Shown piece by piece: positions 1-10,607 of a stretch of DNA of 64,000 bases. A model generated the notes under the pieces. It did no database searches. It was not told the origin of the DNA and saw only the letters and a program-made list of their open reading frames with translations. Each line of letters opens with the position of its first letter. Within the stretch, counting starts at the first letter, position 1. Origin of the DNA: Limnohabitans planktonicus II-D5 (GTDB taxonomy: Bacteria > Pseudomonadota > Gammaproteobacteria > Burkholderiales > Burkholderiaceae_C); assembly GCF_001270065.2 (NCBI RefSeq), contig NZ_LFYT02000019.1, positions 1 through 64,000 on the forward strand, in the 5' to 3' direction. A program made the position numbers and the translations under genes.

Positions 1-1
1 C

Positions 2-3000
2 GTTGCCGTTCTGAGCGATCCGGCAACGCCTTCAGAACTGGCAGACGTGGAAGCCAAGCAAGCCGCCGAATTGACTGCCGCCGCGGATGCCGCAGCCAAA
101 GCCGCCGCAGCAACAGCCGCAGCGACAGCAGCGCAAGCAGCAGCCACGGCTGCCGGTGAATCAGAACCTGCCAGCGTAGCCACCGCCAACGCCGCAGCCG
201 CCGCTGCAAGCACAGCGGGCAGCGACGCCACAGCATCAGCCACCGCCAGCGAAACCGCGACCGATGCCAAAGTGGCGAGCTTGGCCGCAGCAGCCGCCAG
301 TGCCGCGACTGCTGCCGACGCGGCTGCAGCAGCAGCGACAGCAGCCAAGACTGCGCTGGACAGCGCCGTTGGATCGATGAGCGATCCGGCAATGACTGCA
401 GAACTGGCAGACGTTGAAGCGAAGCAGGTCGTCGCACTGACTGCTGCAGTTGATGCGGCTGCCAAAGCTGCCGCAGCGACTGCCGCAGCGACAGCAGCTC
501 AAACAGCAGCCACCGCCGCCGGTGAATCTGAACCTGCCAGCGTGGTCACCGCCAACGCCGCCGCCACAGCTGCAAGCGCAGCAGGTACTGCAGCCACAGC
601 ATCGGCCACGGCCAGCGAAACGGCAACCGACGCCAAAGTCGCGGACCTGGCCACAGTTGCCGCCAATGCAGCAACTGCCGCCAGTGCGGCTGCCGCAGCA
701 GCGACAGCTGCGAAGGCCGCTCTGGACAGCGCCGTTGCAGCCCTGAGTGATCCTGCAACGCCAGCTGAACTCACTGACATCGAGGCCAAGCAAGCAGCAG
801 CGCAAGCTGCCGCCGCTGATTCCTCTGCCAAAGCCTCAGAAGCCACAGCCGCTGCGATTGCGGCACAAGATGCCGCCATAGCCGCCAACGAAACCGTGCC
901 TGCCAGCGTGGCCACTGCCAACGCCGGAGCCACAGCTGCAAGCGCAGCAGGTACGTCGGCAAGCACATCGGCCACTGCCAGCGAAACTGCAACAGACGCC
1001 AAAGTGGCTGATCTGGCTGCAGCCGCAGCCAATGCAGCAACAGCCGCCACAACGGCTGCAGCAGCAGCGACAGCAGCCAAGACTGCGCTGGACAGCGCCG
1101 TTGCAGCGATGAGCGATCCGGCAACGACTGCAGAACTGGCAGACGTTGAAGCGAAGCAGGTCGCCGCACAGACTGCTGCAGTTGATGCGGCTGCCAAAGC
1201 TGCCGCAGCGACTGCCGCAGCGATCGCGGCTCAGGCAGCTGCCACAGCCGCGAATGAAGCCGAACCTTCCAGCGTGGCAATTGCCAACGCCGCAGCCACA
1301 GCTGCAAGCGCAGCGGGCACCGACGCCACAACATCGGCCACGGCCAGCGAAACAGCGACAGACGCCAAAGTTTCTGACCTGGCCACAGTCGCCGCCAATG
1401 CCGCGACTGCCGCCACCACAGCTGCCGCAGTAGCGACTGCAGCCAAGACTGCGCTGGACAGCGCAGTCGCAGCGATGAGTGATCCGGCAACGCCAGCTCA
1501 ATTGGCAGACGTTGAAGCCAAACAGGCCGCAGCATTGACCGCCGCTGCTGATGCCGCTGCCAAAGCTGCAGCGGCGACAGCCGCAGCGATCGCGGCTCAG
1601 GCAGCTGCCACAGCCGCGAATGAAGCCGAACCTGTCAGCGTGGCTACTGCCATCGCTGCTGCCACAGCTGCAAGCGCAGCAGGCACCGACGCCACTGCTG
1701 CGGCCACCGCCAGCGAAATTGCGACAGACGCCAAAGTAGCCAGCTTGGCCACCGTCGCCGCCAATGCAGCAACTGCCGCCAGTGCGGCTGCCGCAAACGC
1801 AACAGCGGCCAAGACTGCGTTGGACAGCGCCGTTGCCGTTCTGAGCGATCCGGCAACGCCTTCAGAACTGGCAGACGTGGAAGCCAAGCAAGCCGCCGAA
1901 TTGACTGCCGCCGCGGATGCCGCAGCCAAAGCCGCCGCAGCAACAGCCGCAGCGACAGCAGCGCAAGCAGCAGCCACGGCTGCCGGTGAATCAGAACCTG
2001 CCAGCGTAGCCACCGCCAACGCCGCAGCCGCCGCTGCAAGCACAGCGGGCAGCGACGCCACAGCATCAGCCACCGCCAGCGAAACCGCGACCGATGCCAA
2101 AGTGGCGAGCTTGGCCGCAGCAGCCGCCAGTGCCGCGACTGCTGCCGACGCGGCTGCAGCAGCAGCGACAGCAGCCAAGACTGCGCTGGACAGCGCCGTT
2201 GGATCGATGAGCGATCCGGCAATGACTGCAGAACTGGCAGACGTTGAAGCGAAGCAGGCCGCAGCATTGACCGCCGCTGCTGATGCCGCTGCCAAAGCTG
2301 CAGCGGCGACAGCCGCAGCGATCGCGGCTCAGGCAGCTGCCACAGCCGCGAATGAAGCCGAACCTGCCAGCGTAGTCACCGCCAACGCCGCCGCCACAGC
2401 TGCAAACGCAGCAGGCACTGACGCCACAGCATCAGCCACCGCCAGCGAAACAGCAACCGACGCCAAAGTCGCGGACCTGGCCACAGTTGCCGCCAATGCA
2501 GCAAATGCCGCCAGTGCAGCTGCCGCAGCAGCGACAGCGGCCAAGACAGCGTTGGACAGCGCCGTTGCAGCCCTGAGTGATCCTGCAACGCCAGCTGAAC
2601 TCACTGACATCGAGGCCAAGCAAGCAGCAGCGCAAGCTGCCGCCGCTGATTCCTCTGCCAAAGCCTCAGAAGCCACAGCCGCTGCGATTGCGGCACAAGA
2701 TGCCGCCGTAGCCGCCAACGAAACCGTGCCTGCCAGCGTGGCCACGGCCAACGCCGGAGCCACAGCTGCAAGCGCAGCAGGTACGTCGGCAAGCACATCG
2801 GCCACTGCCAGCGAAACTGCAACAGACGCCAAAGTGGCTGATCTGGCTGCAGCCGCAGCCAATGCAGCAACAGCCGCGACAACAGCTGCCGCCACCGCAA
2901 CAGCAGCCAAGGCCGCACTGGACGGTGCTGTTGCCGCGCTGAGCAACCCCGCAACATCTGCCGAACTGGCTGCCGTTGAAGCTGCGCAAGCTGCAGCGCA

Positions 3001-6000
3001 AGTTGCAGCATCTGATGCCGCAGCCAAAGCTGCAGCAGCCACAGCCGCTGCAAATGCAGCCCAAGCCGCAGCTGCAGCAGCCAACGAAACAGTGCCTGCC
3101 AGCGTGGCAACTGCCAACGCTGCAGCCACTGCGGCAATTGCAGCCAGCACCGATGCCACTACATCGGCCACCGTCAGCGAAACGGCAACTGACGCCAAAG
3201 TGGCCAGCCTGGCCACAGCTGCCACCCATGCCGCAACTGCCGCCAGTGCAGCTGCAGCAGCAGCGACAGCGGCCAAGACAGCGTTGGACAACGCCGTTGC
3301 CGCATTGAGCGATCCAGCAACACCAGCTCAATTGGCAGACGTTGAAGCCAAGCAAGTCGCAGCGCTTACAGCTGCAGCAGATGCCGCAGCGAAAGCACAA
3401 GCTGCAACAGCCGCTGCGACTGCAGCCCAGGCAGCAGCCACCGCCGCCAACGAAGCCGTGCCTGCCAGCGTGGCCACTGCCAACGCTGCGGCCACCGCTG
3501 CAAGCGCAGCAGGCACCGAAGCCACCGCATCGGCCACCGCCAGCGAAACAGCAACCGACGCCAAGGTGGCAGACCTTGCAACAGCTGCCGCCCATGCGGC
3601 CACTGCCGCCACAACGGCAGCTGCAACGGCAATAAGGGCCAAGATGGCTTTGGAAAGCGCCGTTGCCGCACTGAGCGATCCCGCAACGCCAGCAGAGTTG
3701 GCAGACGTTGAAGCCAAACAAGCCGCAGCGCAAGCCGCAGCCACTGATGCCGCAGCCCAAGCTGCAGCCGCAACAGCTGCCACAGCAGCCCAGGCCGCCG
3801 CCACTGCCGCCAACGAAACCGAACCTGCCAGCGTGGCAGCCGCCAACGCCGCTTCGGGTGCAGCGGCTGCAGCAGCGCAGCAGGCCGCAGCGGCCGTGCT
3901 GGGCAGCTCGGCGCAGGCTGACCTGACAGCATGGGCTGATTTGAATGTGTACACGCTGGCCGGTGTGGCCGGTGTGGGGGGCTCAGCTCAGCCCAGCGTG
4001 GCCATGGTCAACAGTGTGCTGGCCGATCGGGACATCACCGGCGTGCAAGCCGACAGCGCTGCAGACGTTCAGGTGATCGTGGATGCTTATGCCGCTGTCT
4101 TGCAAAGCGCAGATGGACAGGCCAGCAACAGCACGCCTCCAACTTCAGCGCACTATGCGGCGCTGGGGGTCAATGGCATGGACAGCGCCTTGAAGGTGGG
4201 GCTGCTGGGCGAAGTGATTGACGGCAAAACCGCAGCCGATGTGGACAGCGTGGCCAAGCTCCAGGCGCTGGCCGATGCTGTGCAGGCGGTGGTGGCGAGT
4301 GCCATAGGCCAAGGCGCACCAACGCTGGCGCAGTTGCAGGCTCTGGGCCTCACGGGTGTGACGGCAGGCAATTTGTCTGCCGTGCAGTCGGCCCTGGCCG
4401 CGTCTGCCGATGATGGCTCGGGTGTGAGCACCTTGGGGGCTTTGCAAACCATGGTCGATGCCTGCACGCGCATCCTGGCGGAAGCCAATGGCGCAGCAGG
4501 AGACGCCGACAGCGCTGTCAATCCGGGCGCTGCCGACTACCAAGCGATGGGGGTTGATCTGGGCCTTTTGCGTGGCAACGCCAGCGGCATGGCTTTGTTG
4601 CAAGACGTGGTGGCCAGCCAGACCACCTCGGCCGTGGACACCTCAGGTGAAGTGAACGCACTGGCCCGTGCGGTCCAGGCCGTGTTGTCCCAGGCGCTGG
4701 ATGCCACCCCTGCCGTGGTGCCTGTGGCGACAGATTTCGCCTTGATCGGTGCGGCTCAGGCGGCTGCTTTGCGCCCTGGCTCGGCAGCGCTGGCTTTGTT
4801 CAACGATCTGATCGCTTCCGCCAGCCCGGCCATGCTGGACAGCGTGGCCAAGATCGATGCGCTGGGCAGCCTGGCCGAGCGCTTCATGGTGGTGGCCGCC
4901 AGCCAGGCCAGTGCATTGACTGCCAACCAGGCTCTGAGCCCGGCAGACTTCCTGGCCTTGGGAATTTCTGGCGTGGACAGCGCCAATCTGGCGCAGGTCT
5001 TGAGCGCCATCGCCAACACGGCCAATGACGGCAGCCAGATTCAGACGCTGGCGCAGCTGCAAACACTGGTGTTGACCACCGTGCGTGATCAGCAAGCCGC
5101 AGTGGATGCGCAAGCCCGCTTGCAGGCCTATGCCAACGACCCCGCCAACGCTGCCGTGCCAAGCCTGGCCGACTACACCTTGGTCGGCGTGAGCGCTGTG
5201 AATGCCGACACACGGGCGTTCCTCAATCAGGCGCTGGCCACACAGCCGTTCAGCGGCGGCATCACGGTGCAGGCCTTGCAGGCCATGGTGGATGCGTACA
5301 ACCGCATCCAGTCAGAAGCCAATGGCAGCGCCAACGACCTGACCGTGAGCGACCCCACGGCAGCCAGCTTCGAGCGCATTGGCGTGGACCTGGGTGTGGC
5401 GGCGCAAAACACGGCCTTGGGGCAAAACGCCCTGGCGCTGCTCAACGATGTCATCGGCGCACAAACGACGCAAGCGGTGCACACCGTGGCGCAGATCGAT
5501 GCGCTGGCCAGCATCACCTCGGCGCTGCTGGAGACGGCCGCTGGCTTGACGCCTGCACAGACGCTGACACCGGCCGATTTCGCCTTGCTGGGGGTCACGG
5601 GCGTCACGGCTCAAAATCTGAACGCAGTGCTGGCTGCCCTGGTCAGCACGCCCGATACCGGGGATGCGATCCACACGCTGGCCCGTTTGCAAAGCGTGGT
5701 GACTTCGGCATCTGAGCAAGCACAGGCCATCGGTGTGTTGCAAGCCGTGGTCGACACCCAGTCGGGCAACCCCAACCTGAATGTATGGGTGCAAGCGGGC
5801 CTGATCGGTGTGACCGAGGCCAATCGCCCGGCGCTGCTCGATGCCCTGAAAACAGGTGCCATCTCGACTGTCACGCCTGCAGCTTTGCAGGCCGTGCTCG
5901 ATGCCTACCAGTTGGTGCTGGTCGAAGCCAATGGCGGGGCACCCGATGCCAGTGCCGTGAACCCGACAGCGGCCACCTTTGCGGCCATCGGTGCCACTGC

Positions 6001-9000
6001 CGCCGCCTCGCTGGCAGACGGCTCGGTGGCTCAGCAATTGCTGCTCGATGTGATCGCCAATGCGCAGCCCACAGCGGTCGATCAGGTCAGCAAGATCGAC
6101 GCCCTGGCCCAGACGGTGCAGGGCCTGATGCGCACGGCTGCAGGCCTGGCGGCCAGCCCCGCCTTGAGCGCGGATGACTTTGCCGCGCTGGGCATCCTGG
6201 GGGTGGACGCAGCCAATTTGGCCGCTGTGCTGGCCAGCATTGCCGCAGGGCCCGATGATGGCCGTGGCGTGCTCAGTCTGAACGACTTGCAGCAAAGCGT
6301 CAGCCAGGTGATCCGCAGCAGCCAGGCGGCCCAGGCGGCCATTGCGGCGGCTTTGGCGGTCATTGCGCAGGCGGCAAACGACACGGCTGCGCCATTGCCG
6401 CGTCTGGCCGATTACCTCGTGGCCGGTGTCAGCGGCGTGAACACGAACAACCTGGCGGCCATCAACAGCGTGCTGGCCAGCAGCGCGGTGCAGGGCGAGC
6501 AGGTCCGCACGGCGGCCCAAATCCAGGCCATGGTGGATGCGTATGCGCTCATTCTGGCCGAAGCCAACGGCGCGGCCGCCGACAGCACGCAGGCCAATCC
6601 GCAGGCCGCAACCTATGCTGCCATCGGGGCCACAGCAGCGGCTGCGCTGCCCGATGGCTCGTTCGGCCAGCAGTTGCTCAACCAGGTGATCGCCGACAAG
6701 ACGACATCGGCCATCGACAGCGTGGCCGAGATTGAAGCCCTGGCCCAAACGGTTCAGGCCTTGCTGCTGACGGCTGCCGGTGGCACGCCCAGTGTGGCTT
6801 TGAACGCGCTTGATTTGCAAGCGCTGGGGCTGAGCGGGGTCACGCCGGACAACCTGAGCGCGATTTTGGCGGCGCTGGCCGCAACAGCCGACAACGGCGC
6901 TGGCGTGGCCGATTTGGCGGCCTTGCAGAACCTGGTCAACACGGTGCGAGGTGATTTGTTGCAGGTCTTGCAGCGCTATGCCAGCAGCAACAGTGGTGCC
7001 GCCCCCACCTTGGCCGATTGGCAGCGTGCCGATGTGCAAGGCGTGGACAGTCGCAATGTGTTTGCGCTCAACAGTGCACTGGCCAGCAGCGCCATCACGG
7101 GGGATGCGATCGCCAGCTTGCCTGCTGTGCAGGCGCTGGTCGATGCGTATGCCGGCATCCTGGCCGAAGCCAATGGTCCTGCGGCCGATGCCACGCCGCA
7201 GTCCCAACCGCAGGCTGCAGACTTTGCCCGCGTCGGTGCGGTGACGGCAGCAGCCTTGTCGCCCGAGGGCCTGCGCCTCATGGACGCGGTGCTGGCCGAT
7301 CAGCCTTTCTATCTGGTCGACTCGGTGGACGAGCTTCAATCGCTGGCCTCCACCGTGGACAAGCTCATGGGCCTGGCCGATGGGCAAGACCCGGCATCGC
7401 CCCTGACAGTGGCCGAGATGCAAGCCCTGGGCATGACCGGTGTGCAAGGCACAGCGCTGGTGGCGCTGGCCGACTTGCTCAAGTCGCCAGCGGTCAACCC
7501 GTCTGATCTGCAGTCCATGGCCGATGTGCGCAGCTGGCTGCAGCAAGCCAGCCAAAGCGCGGCGCTGGCCGTGCTCACCCGTTACACGCAAGATGTCACG
7601 GCGGCCGCGCCCGCTGTGGCCGACTTTGCATATGCGCAGATCAGCGGTGTGGACGCCCGCAATTTGGCGGCCATTCACTCGGCTTTGAGCAGTGCGGCCG
7701 CCAAAGGCGCAGTGCTGGACACGGCCGCCAAAGTGCAGGCCGTGGTCGATGCGTATGCGCGCATCCTGGCCGAAGCCAACGGCACGCTGGTGGATGCCAC
7801 GCCCGACAGCCAACCCACAGCGGCCGATTACGCCACCATCGGCGCCACCACAGCTGCGGCCTTGACCGCGCCTGCGCTGGCCTTGCTGAACGACAGCATC
7901 GCCAACATGCAAGCGGCCGATGTGTCGACGGTGGCGCAGATTGAAGTGCTGGCCGATACGGTGCAGCGCCTCATGGCGGTGGTGGCGGGCCAAGCGGCTT
8001 CGCTGAGCGTGGCCGACCTGCAGCGTCTGGGTGTGGACACCACGGGCATGTCGGCTGGACAGCTGGCGGTGGTGGTGTCCGAGTTGGCGGCCCTGGCCGA
8101 CGATGGCCGCGATGTGGCCCGTTTGTCTGCGCTGCAGGGCCTGGTCTTCACCGTCACCGATCGCCTGGCCCGTGTGGTGGGTGTTCAGTTGTCGAGCGAC
8201 ACCGGTCCTGCGGCCAGCGATTTCATCACGGCCAACCGCAACCAGTTCATCAGTGGCACCCTGAATGCGCCACTGGGCATCTTTGACCGCGTCTATGGCC
8301 GACTCGATGGCCTGCAAGCCATGCCCACGGATGCCAACTGGGTGGCTGCAGGCTGGACTGACTTGACCGCGCATGTGGACGGCACCTTGCTTCAGTGGCC
8401 GGACGCTCAACTGTTGGCGGGCCCTGCCCGCAGTTTGGTCTTGCAGGTCGTGCGCGACAACGGTGCCGATCCGCTGCGTACCAGCGAGACTCGGGTGCAG
8501 GATTACCGATGGATCAGCGAATTGCCCGCCCGCGTGGCACCGCTGAATGCGCCAGTGCCCGAAGGCGGCAACCCCTCGCCCAGCGGGCTGGTGCGCCTGA
8601 AAGTGGACAACTTGCCAGACGGTACAGCCAATGTGGTCTTGCTGGTCGATGGCCGGGCAGTGCCCAGCTTGTTCCATGTGGCCACGTTGACGCTGATGCC
8701 GCTGTCGGCCCTGCCCGAAGGCAACTGGAATTTGCAGTACCAGTTCCAGGACATGGCGGGCAATGTGTCCACAGTCAGTCCTTCCTTGCAGATGCGCATC
8801 GTCTCGCCGCAAAACGGCATGGACCTGGAGTCGCTGGATGGCGATGGGGTGCTGTTTTCCAACGAGAAGAACTTTGGCGACATCAACGGCGATGGCCTGG
8901 ATGATGCTGATCAACGCGATGTGGTCACTTTCCAAACCTCTGCAGGCCAAGTCATGGCCTTGGACACCACCCGTCAGGGCGCGGGCAATATGCAGGCGCT

Positions 9001-10600
9001 GTTGAGCAATCCTGCCAACAACCCTGGCGGGCAATTGCGGGTGGAGGTGCAAATCGACAGCGTCACCAGCCGCGCGGTCACCGCAGCCGAGCGGGCGCAG
9101 GCCTTGTCAGGCAGCCAGCTGGGCAGTGCCGACGTGTTTGCGGCCACCGACGTGATTTCGTTCCGCCACTACCCGCAGGTGGTGCGCTTGGGCGATGTGG
9201 ATGAAGCCACTGTCGATGCCCTGTCTGCACAGGTGGTCACTGCCTATATGGGTCAAGTGCACGAAGTCGATGTGAAAGTTGCGGAGGGTCTCTACAACAC
9301 CTATTTCAAAGTGAGCAGCGAAGGCGTGTGGGCCTTCACCTGGGACGAGGCCAGCGGCACCGGTGCCAAATTCCTGGACACCAACAGCGACGGGTTCATC
9401 GACCTGGTGCGCCTGTTCATCCGTGATGGTGGGCGTGGCGATGACGATGGCGCGGCCGATGGCGTCGTGTTCGACCCAGGCTTTGTGGCGGCTGTGCGTG
9501 AAGCACCTCAAGTGCGTCTGGAGTCCTTCCCTGTGGCCGCCGATGGTGTGATCACGGCGGATGAAGCCGGGCAGGTGAACTTGTCGGGCAGCACCACAGG
9601 CGTGGAGGCAGGGCAGATACTGACGGTGGTGTTCAGCGACGGTGTGAACAACGTGACGGCCACCACCACCATCGACGCTCAGGGCCGTTGGGCGCTGCAG
9701 GGCGTGGATTTGCGCGCCTTGTCGGATGGGCCCGTGAGCCTGAGTCTGTCGGTCAGCAACCAGGTGGGTGACGCCACCGCTTTGGCCGACACTGTGCAGC
9801 TGGACAAGTCGGTGCCGGTCATTGTGCCTGAGCCAGAGCCAACGCCAGAGCCGCCCATCTCTGAACGCGCACCCCGCACGGGCGTGACGGCGTGGCTGGA
9901 GCCGCTGACGCAGCAGGCTGTCCCCTTGAGCAAGGACGCGGGTGGCCCTGCTGCTTTCATGCCTTTGGATGAGCTGGAGACCTCGGCCAAAGGGCGTCAA
10001 CGCACTGCCGCGATGCCATCCTGGATGGAAGACACCCCCACAACTTGGGCGCGTGCGACAGCGCCTGCTGCGCCCGAGGATTGGGTGCAGCGGCAGCAAA
10101 ACCTGGAGCGCGAGGCACTGCGTTTGCGCCAGTTCCTGCAGTTGCTCAGCGAATCCACGACGACCCAGTCTGAGGGCTTGCCTGTGCGCCTGAGTCCCCT
10201 GGACGGGGTGTTTGGTGTGATGCGCGGTTTGCCCGATTTGCAGATCGAAGCGGGGCGCAGCCTGGTCTTCACCCTGCCCCCAGACACCTTTGTGCACCAT
10301 GACCCCCAGGCCGTGGTGCGTCTTTCGGTGGACATGCTCGACGGCCAGGTCGCCCCTCATTGGGTGAAGGTGGACCAAAAGACCGGCGTCATCACACTCA
10401 ACCCGCCCGATGTCGCGCAAGGCGAAGTAGTCTTGCGCCTGATGGCCCTGGATCAGCGCGGCCAGGCGGCGGTCACGGTGCTGCGCATCAAGGTTGGCGC
10501 TGAGGCTCAGAGCACTGGCCGTGTGGGTTTGTCAGACAAATTGGCGCAATCGCGCCCATTGGCGGCTTCTGGCAAACTGCATGGCGAATGGATGAATTGA
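2..10600 (+). CDS. Giant alanine-rich repeat surface protein (5'-truncated by window edge)
   Basis: The reading frame is open from the first bases, so the start lies upstream; 3532 residues are visible. Nt 11-3890 encode Ala-rich helical repeats of exactly 122 residues. Nt 3900-8200 encode a second family of about 200-residue repeats containing VDAYxxILAEANG and LGVxGVxxxNL motifs. There follow a Ca-binding-like Asp/Gly stretch (about 8830-8920, DGDG and DINGDG), a segment like the choice-of-anchor U family (about 9280-9490), a Bap-type Ig-like domain (about 9500-9810), a Pro/Glu linker (PEPEPTPEPP) and a C-terminal cadherin-like Ig domain (about 10200-10500). No RTX nonapeptides are seen near the C-terminus. 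The domain set is typical of very large secreted adhesins, so cell-surface attachment or biofilm is the inferred role. The stop is 7 bp before the HlyD-like gene, which suggests a shared operon and dedicated export. Confidence 0.8.
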   Translation, partial: VAVLSDPATPSELADVEAKQAAELTAAADAAAKAAAATAAATAAQAAATAAGESEPASVATANAAAAAASTAGSDATASATASETATDAKVASLAAAAASAATAADAAAAAATAAKTALDSAVGSMSDPAMTAELADVEAKQVVALTAAVDAAAKAAAATAAATAAQTAATAAGESEPASVVTANAAATAASAAGTAATASATASETATDAKVADLATVAANAATAASAAAAAATAAKAALDSAVAALSDPATPAELTDIEAKQAAAQAAAADSSAKASEATAAAIAAQDAAIAANETVPASVATANAGATAASAAGTSASTSATASETATDAKVADLAAAAANAATAATTAAAAATAAKTALDSAVAAMSDPATTAELADVEAKQVAAQTAAVDAAAKAAAATAAAIAAQAAATAANEAEPSSVAIANAAATAASAAGTDATTSATASETATDAKVSDLATVAANAATAATTAAAVATAAKTALDSAVAAMSDPATPAQLADVEAKQAAALTAAADAAAKAAAATAAAIAAQAAATAANEAEPVSVATAIAAATAASAAGTDATAAATASEIATDAKVASLATVAANAATAASAAAANATAAKTALDSAVAVLSDPATPSELADVEAKQAAELTAAADAAAKAAAATAAATAAQAAATAAGESEPASVATANAAAAAASTAGSDATASATASETATDAKVASLAAAAASAATAADAAAAAATAAKTALDSAVGSMSDPAMTAELADVEAKQAAALTAAADAAAKAAAATAAAIAAQAAATAANEAEPASVVTANAAATAANAAGTDATASATASETATDAKVADLATVAANAANAASAAAAAATAAKTALDSAVAALSDPATPAELTDIEAKQAAAQAAAADSSAKASEATAAAIAAQDAAVAANETVPASVATANAGATAASAAGTSASTSATASETATDAKVADLAAAAANAATAATTAAATATAAKAALDGAVAALSNPATSAELAAVEAAQAAAQVAASDAAAKAAAATAAANAAQAAAAAANETVPASVATANAAATAAIAASTDATTSATVSETATDAKVASLATAATHAATAASAAAAAATAAKTALDNAVAALSDPATPAQLADVEAKQVAALTAAADAAAKAQAATAAATAAQAAATAANEAVPASVATANAAATAASAAGTEATASATASETATDAKVADLATAAAHAATAATTAAATAIRAKMALESAVAALSDPATPAELADVEAKQAAAQAAATDAAAQAAAATAATAAQAAATAANETEPASVAAANAASGAAAAAAQQAAAAVLGSSAQADLTAWADLNVYTLAGVAGVGGSAQPSVAMVNSVLADRDITGVQADSAADVQVIVDAYAAVLQSADGQASNSTPPTSAHYAALGVNGMDSALKVGLLGEVIDGKTAADVDSVAKLQALADAVQAVVASAIGQGAPTLAQLQALGLTGVTAGNLSAVQSALAASADDGSGVSTLGALQTMVDACTRILAEANGAAGDADSAVNPGAADYQAMGVDLGLLRGNASGMALLQDVVASQTTSAVDTSGEVNALARAVQAVLSQALDATPAVVPVATDFALIGAAQAAALRPGSAALALFNDLIASASPAMLDSVAKIDALGSLAERFMVVAASQASALTANQALSPADFLALGISGVDSANLAQVLSAIANTANDGSQIQTLAQLQTLVLTTVRDQQAAVDAQARLQAYANDPANAAVPSLADYTLVGVSAVNADTRAFLNQALATQPFSGGITVQALQAMVDAYNRIQSEANGSANDLTVSDPTAASFERIGVDLGVAAQNTALGQNALALLNDVIGAQTTQAVHTVAQIDALASITSALLETAAGLTPAQTLTPADFALLGVTGVTAQNLNAVLAALVSTPDTGDAIHTLARLQSVVTSASEQAQAIGVLQAVVDTQSGNPNLNVWVQAGLIGVTEANRPALLDALKTGAISTVTPAALQAVLDAYQLVLVEANGGAPDASAVNPTAATFAAIGATAAASLADGSVAQQLLLDVIANAQPTAVDQVSKIDALAQTVQGLMRTAAGLAASPALSADDFAALGILGVDAANLAAVLASIAAGPDDGRGVLSLNDLQQSVSQVIRSSQAAQAAIAAALAVIAQAANDTAAPLPRLADYLVAGVSGVNTNNLAAINSVLASSAVQGEQVRTAAQIQAMVDAYALILAEANGAAADSTQANPQAATYAAIGATAAAALPDGSFGQQLLNQVIADKTTSAIDSVAEIEALAQTVQALLLTAAGGTPSVALNALDLQALGLSGVTPDNLSAILAALAATADNGAGVADLAALQNLVNTVRGDLLQVLQRYASSNSGAAPTLADWQRADVQGVDSRNVFALNSALASSAITGDAIASLPAVQALVDAYAGILAEANGPAADATPQSQPQAADFARVGAVTAAALSPEGLRLMDAVLADQPFYLVDSVDELQSLASTVDKLMGLADGQDPASPLTVAEMQALGMTGVQGTALVALADLLKSPAVNPSDLQSMADVRSWLQQASQSAALAVLTRYTQDVTAAAPAVADFAYAQISGVDARNLAAIHSALSSAAAKGAVLDTAAKVQAVVDAYARILAEANGTLVDATPDSQPTAADYATIGATTAAALTAPALALLNDSIANMQAADVSTVAQIEVLADTVQRLMAVVAGQAASLSVADLQRLGVDTTGMSAGQLAVVVSELAALADDGRDVARLSALQGLVFTVTDRLARVVGVQLSSDTGPAASDFITANRNQFISGTLNAPLGIFDRVYGRLDGLQAMPTDANWVAAGWTDLTAHVDGTLLQWPDAQLLAGPARSLVLQVVRDNGADPLRTSETRVQDYRWISELPARVAPLNAPVPEGGNPSPSGLVRLKVDNLPDGTANVVLLVDGRAVPSLFHVATLTLMPLSALPEGNWNLQYQFQDMAGNVSTVSPSLQMRIVSPQNGMDLESLDGDGVLFSNEKNFGDINGDGLDDADQRDVVTFQTSAGQVMALDTTRQGAGNMQALLSNPANNPGGQLRVEVQIDSVTSRAVTAAERAQALSGSQLGSADVFAATDVISFRHYPQVVRLGDVDEATVDALSAQVVTAYMGQVHEVDVKVAEGLYNTYFKVSSEGVWAFTWDEASGTGAKFLDTNSDGFIDLVRLFIRDGGRGDDDGAADGVVFDPGFVAAVREAPQVRLESFPVAADGVITADEAGQVNLSGSTTGVEAGQILTVVFSDGVNNVTATTTIDAQGRWALQGVDLRALSDGPVSLSLSVSNQVGDATALADTVQLDKSVPVIVPEPEPTPEPPISERAPRTGVTAWLEPLTQQAVPLSKDAGGPAAFMPLDELETSAKGRQRTAAMPSWMEDTPTTWARATAPAAPEDWVQRQQNLEREALRLRQFLQLLSESTTTQSEGLPVRLSPLDGVFGVMRGLPDLQIEAGRSLVFTLPPDTFVHHDPQAVVRLSVDMLDGQVAPHWVKVDQKTGVITLNPPDVAQGEVVLRLMALDQRGQAAVTVLRIKVGAEAQSTGRVGLSDKLAQSRPLAASGKLHGEWMN
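11..3890 (+). repeat. Tandem 366-bp coding repeats (ten full units plus a degraded one)
   Basis: The motif encoding (L/M)S(D/N)PA recurs at 11, 377, 743, 1109, 1475, 1841, 2207, 2573, 2939, 3305 and 3671, always 366 bp apart with no indels. A higher-order copy is visible: 1-428 is identical to 1831-2258 (offset five units), and 723-1046 matches 2553-2876 with two mismatches. In between, 2255-2362 instead matches 1523-1630, so units are mosaics, as expected from recombination or gene conversion. Confidence 0.93.
4065..8150 (+). repeat. Second protein-repeat family, about 200 residues per unit
   Basis: Inside the giant gene, a VDAYxxILAEANG-like motif recurs near 4074, 4446, 5287, 5896, 6532, 7138 and 7744. 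The later spacings are close to 606 bp. Each unit also carries DSVAxIxALA, xALGVxGVxxxNL and a second copy of the GVxxxN motif. Units are diverged at DNA level, unlike the upstream 366-bp array, so this part of the gene is older or recombines less. Confidence 0.75.
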
Positions 10601-10607
10601 ATACCTT

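Noticed and set aside
5312-9052. 1246-residue ORF on the minus strand opposite the giant gene
   Set aside because: High-GC antisense frame with His/Gly/Arg-rich composition and no domain; a shadow of the repeat protein. The same applies to the antisense frames 9107-10420, 11899-13542 and 24722-26140.
2-10600. RTX-type type I secretion substrate
   Set aside because: No GGxGxDxxx nonapeptides near the C-terminus; only short Asp-rich Ca-binding-like loops are present.
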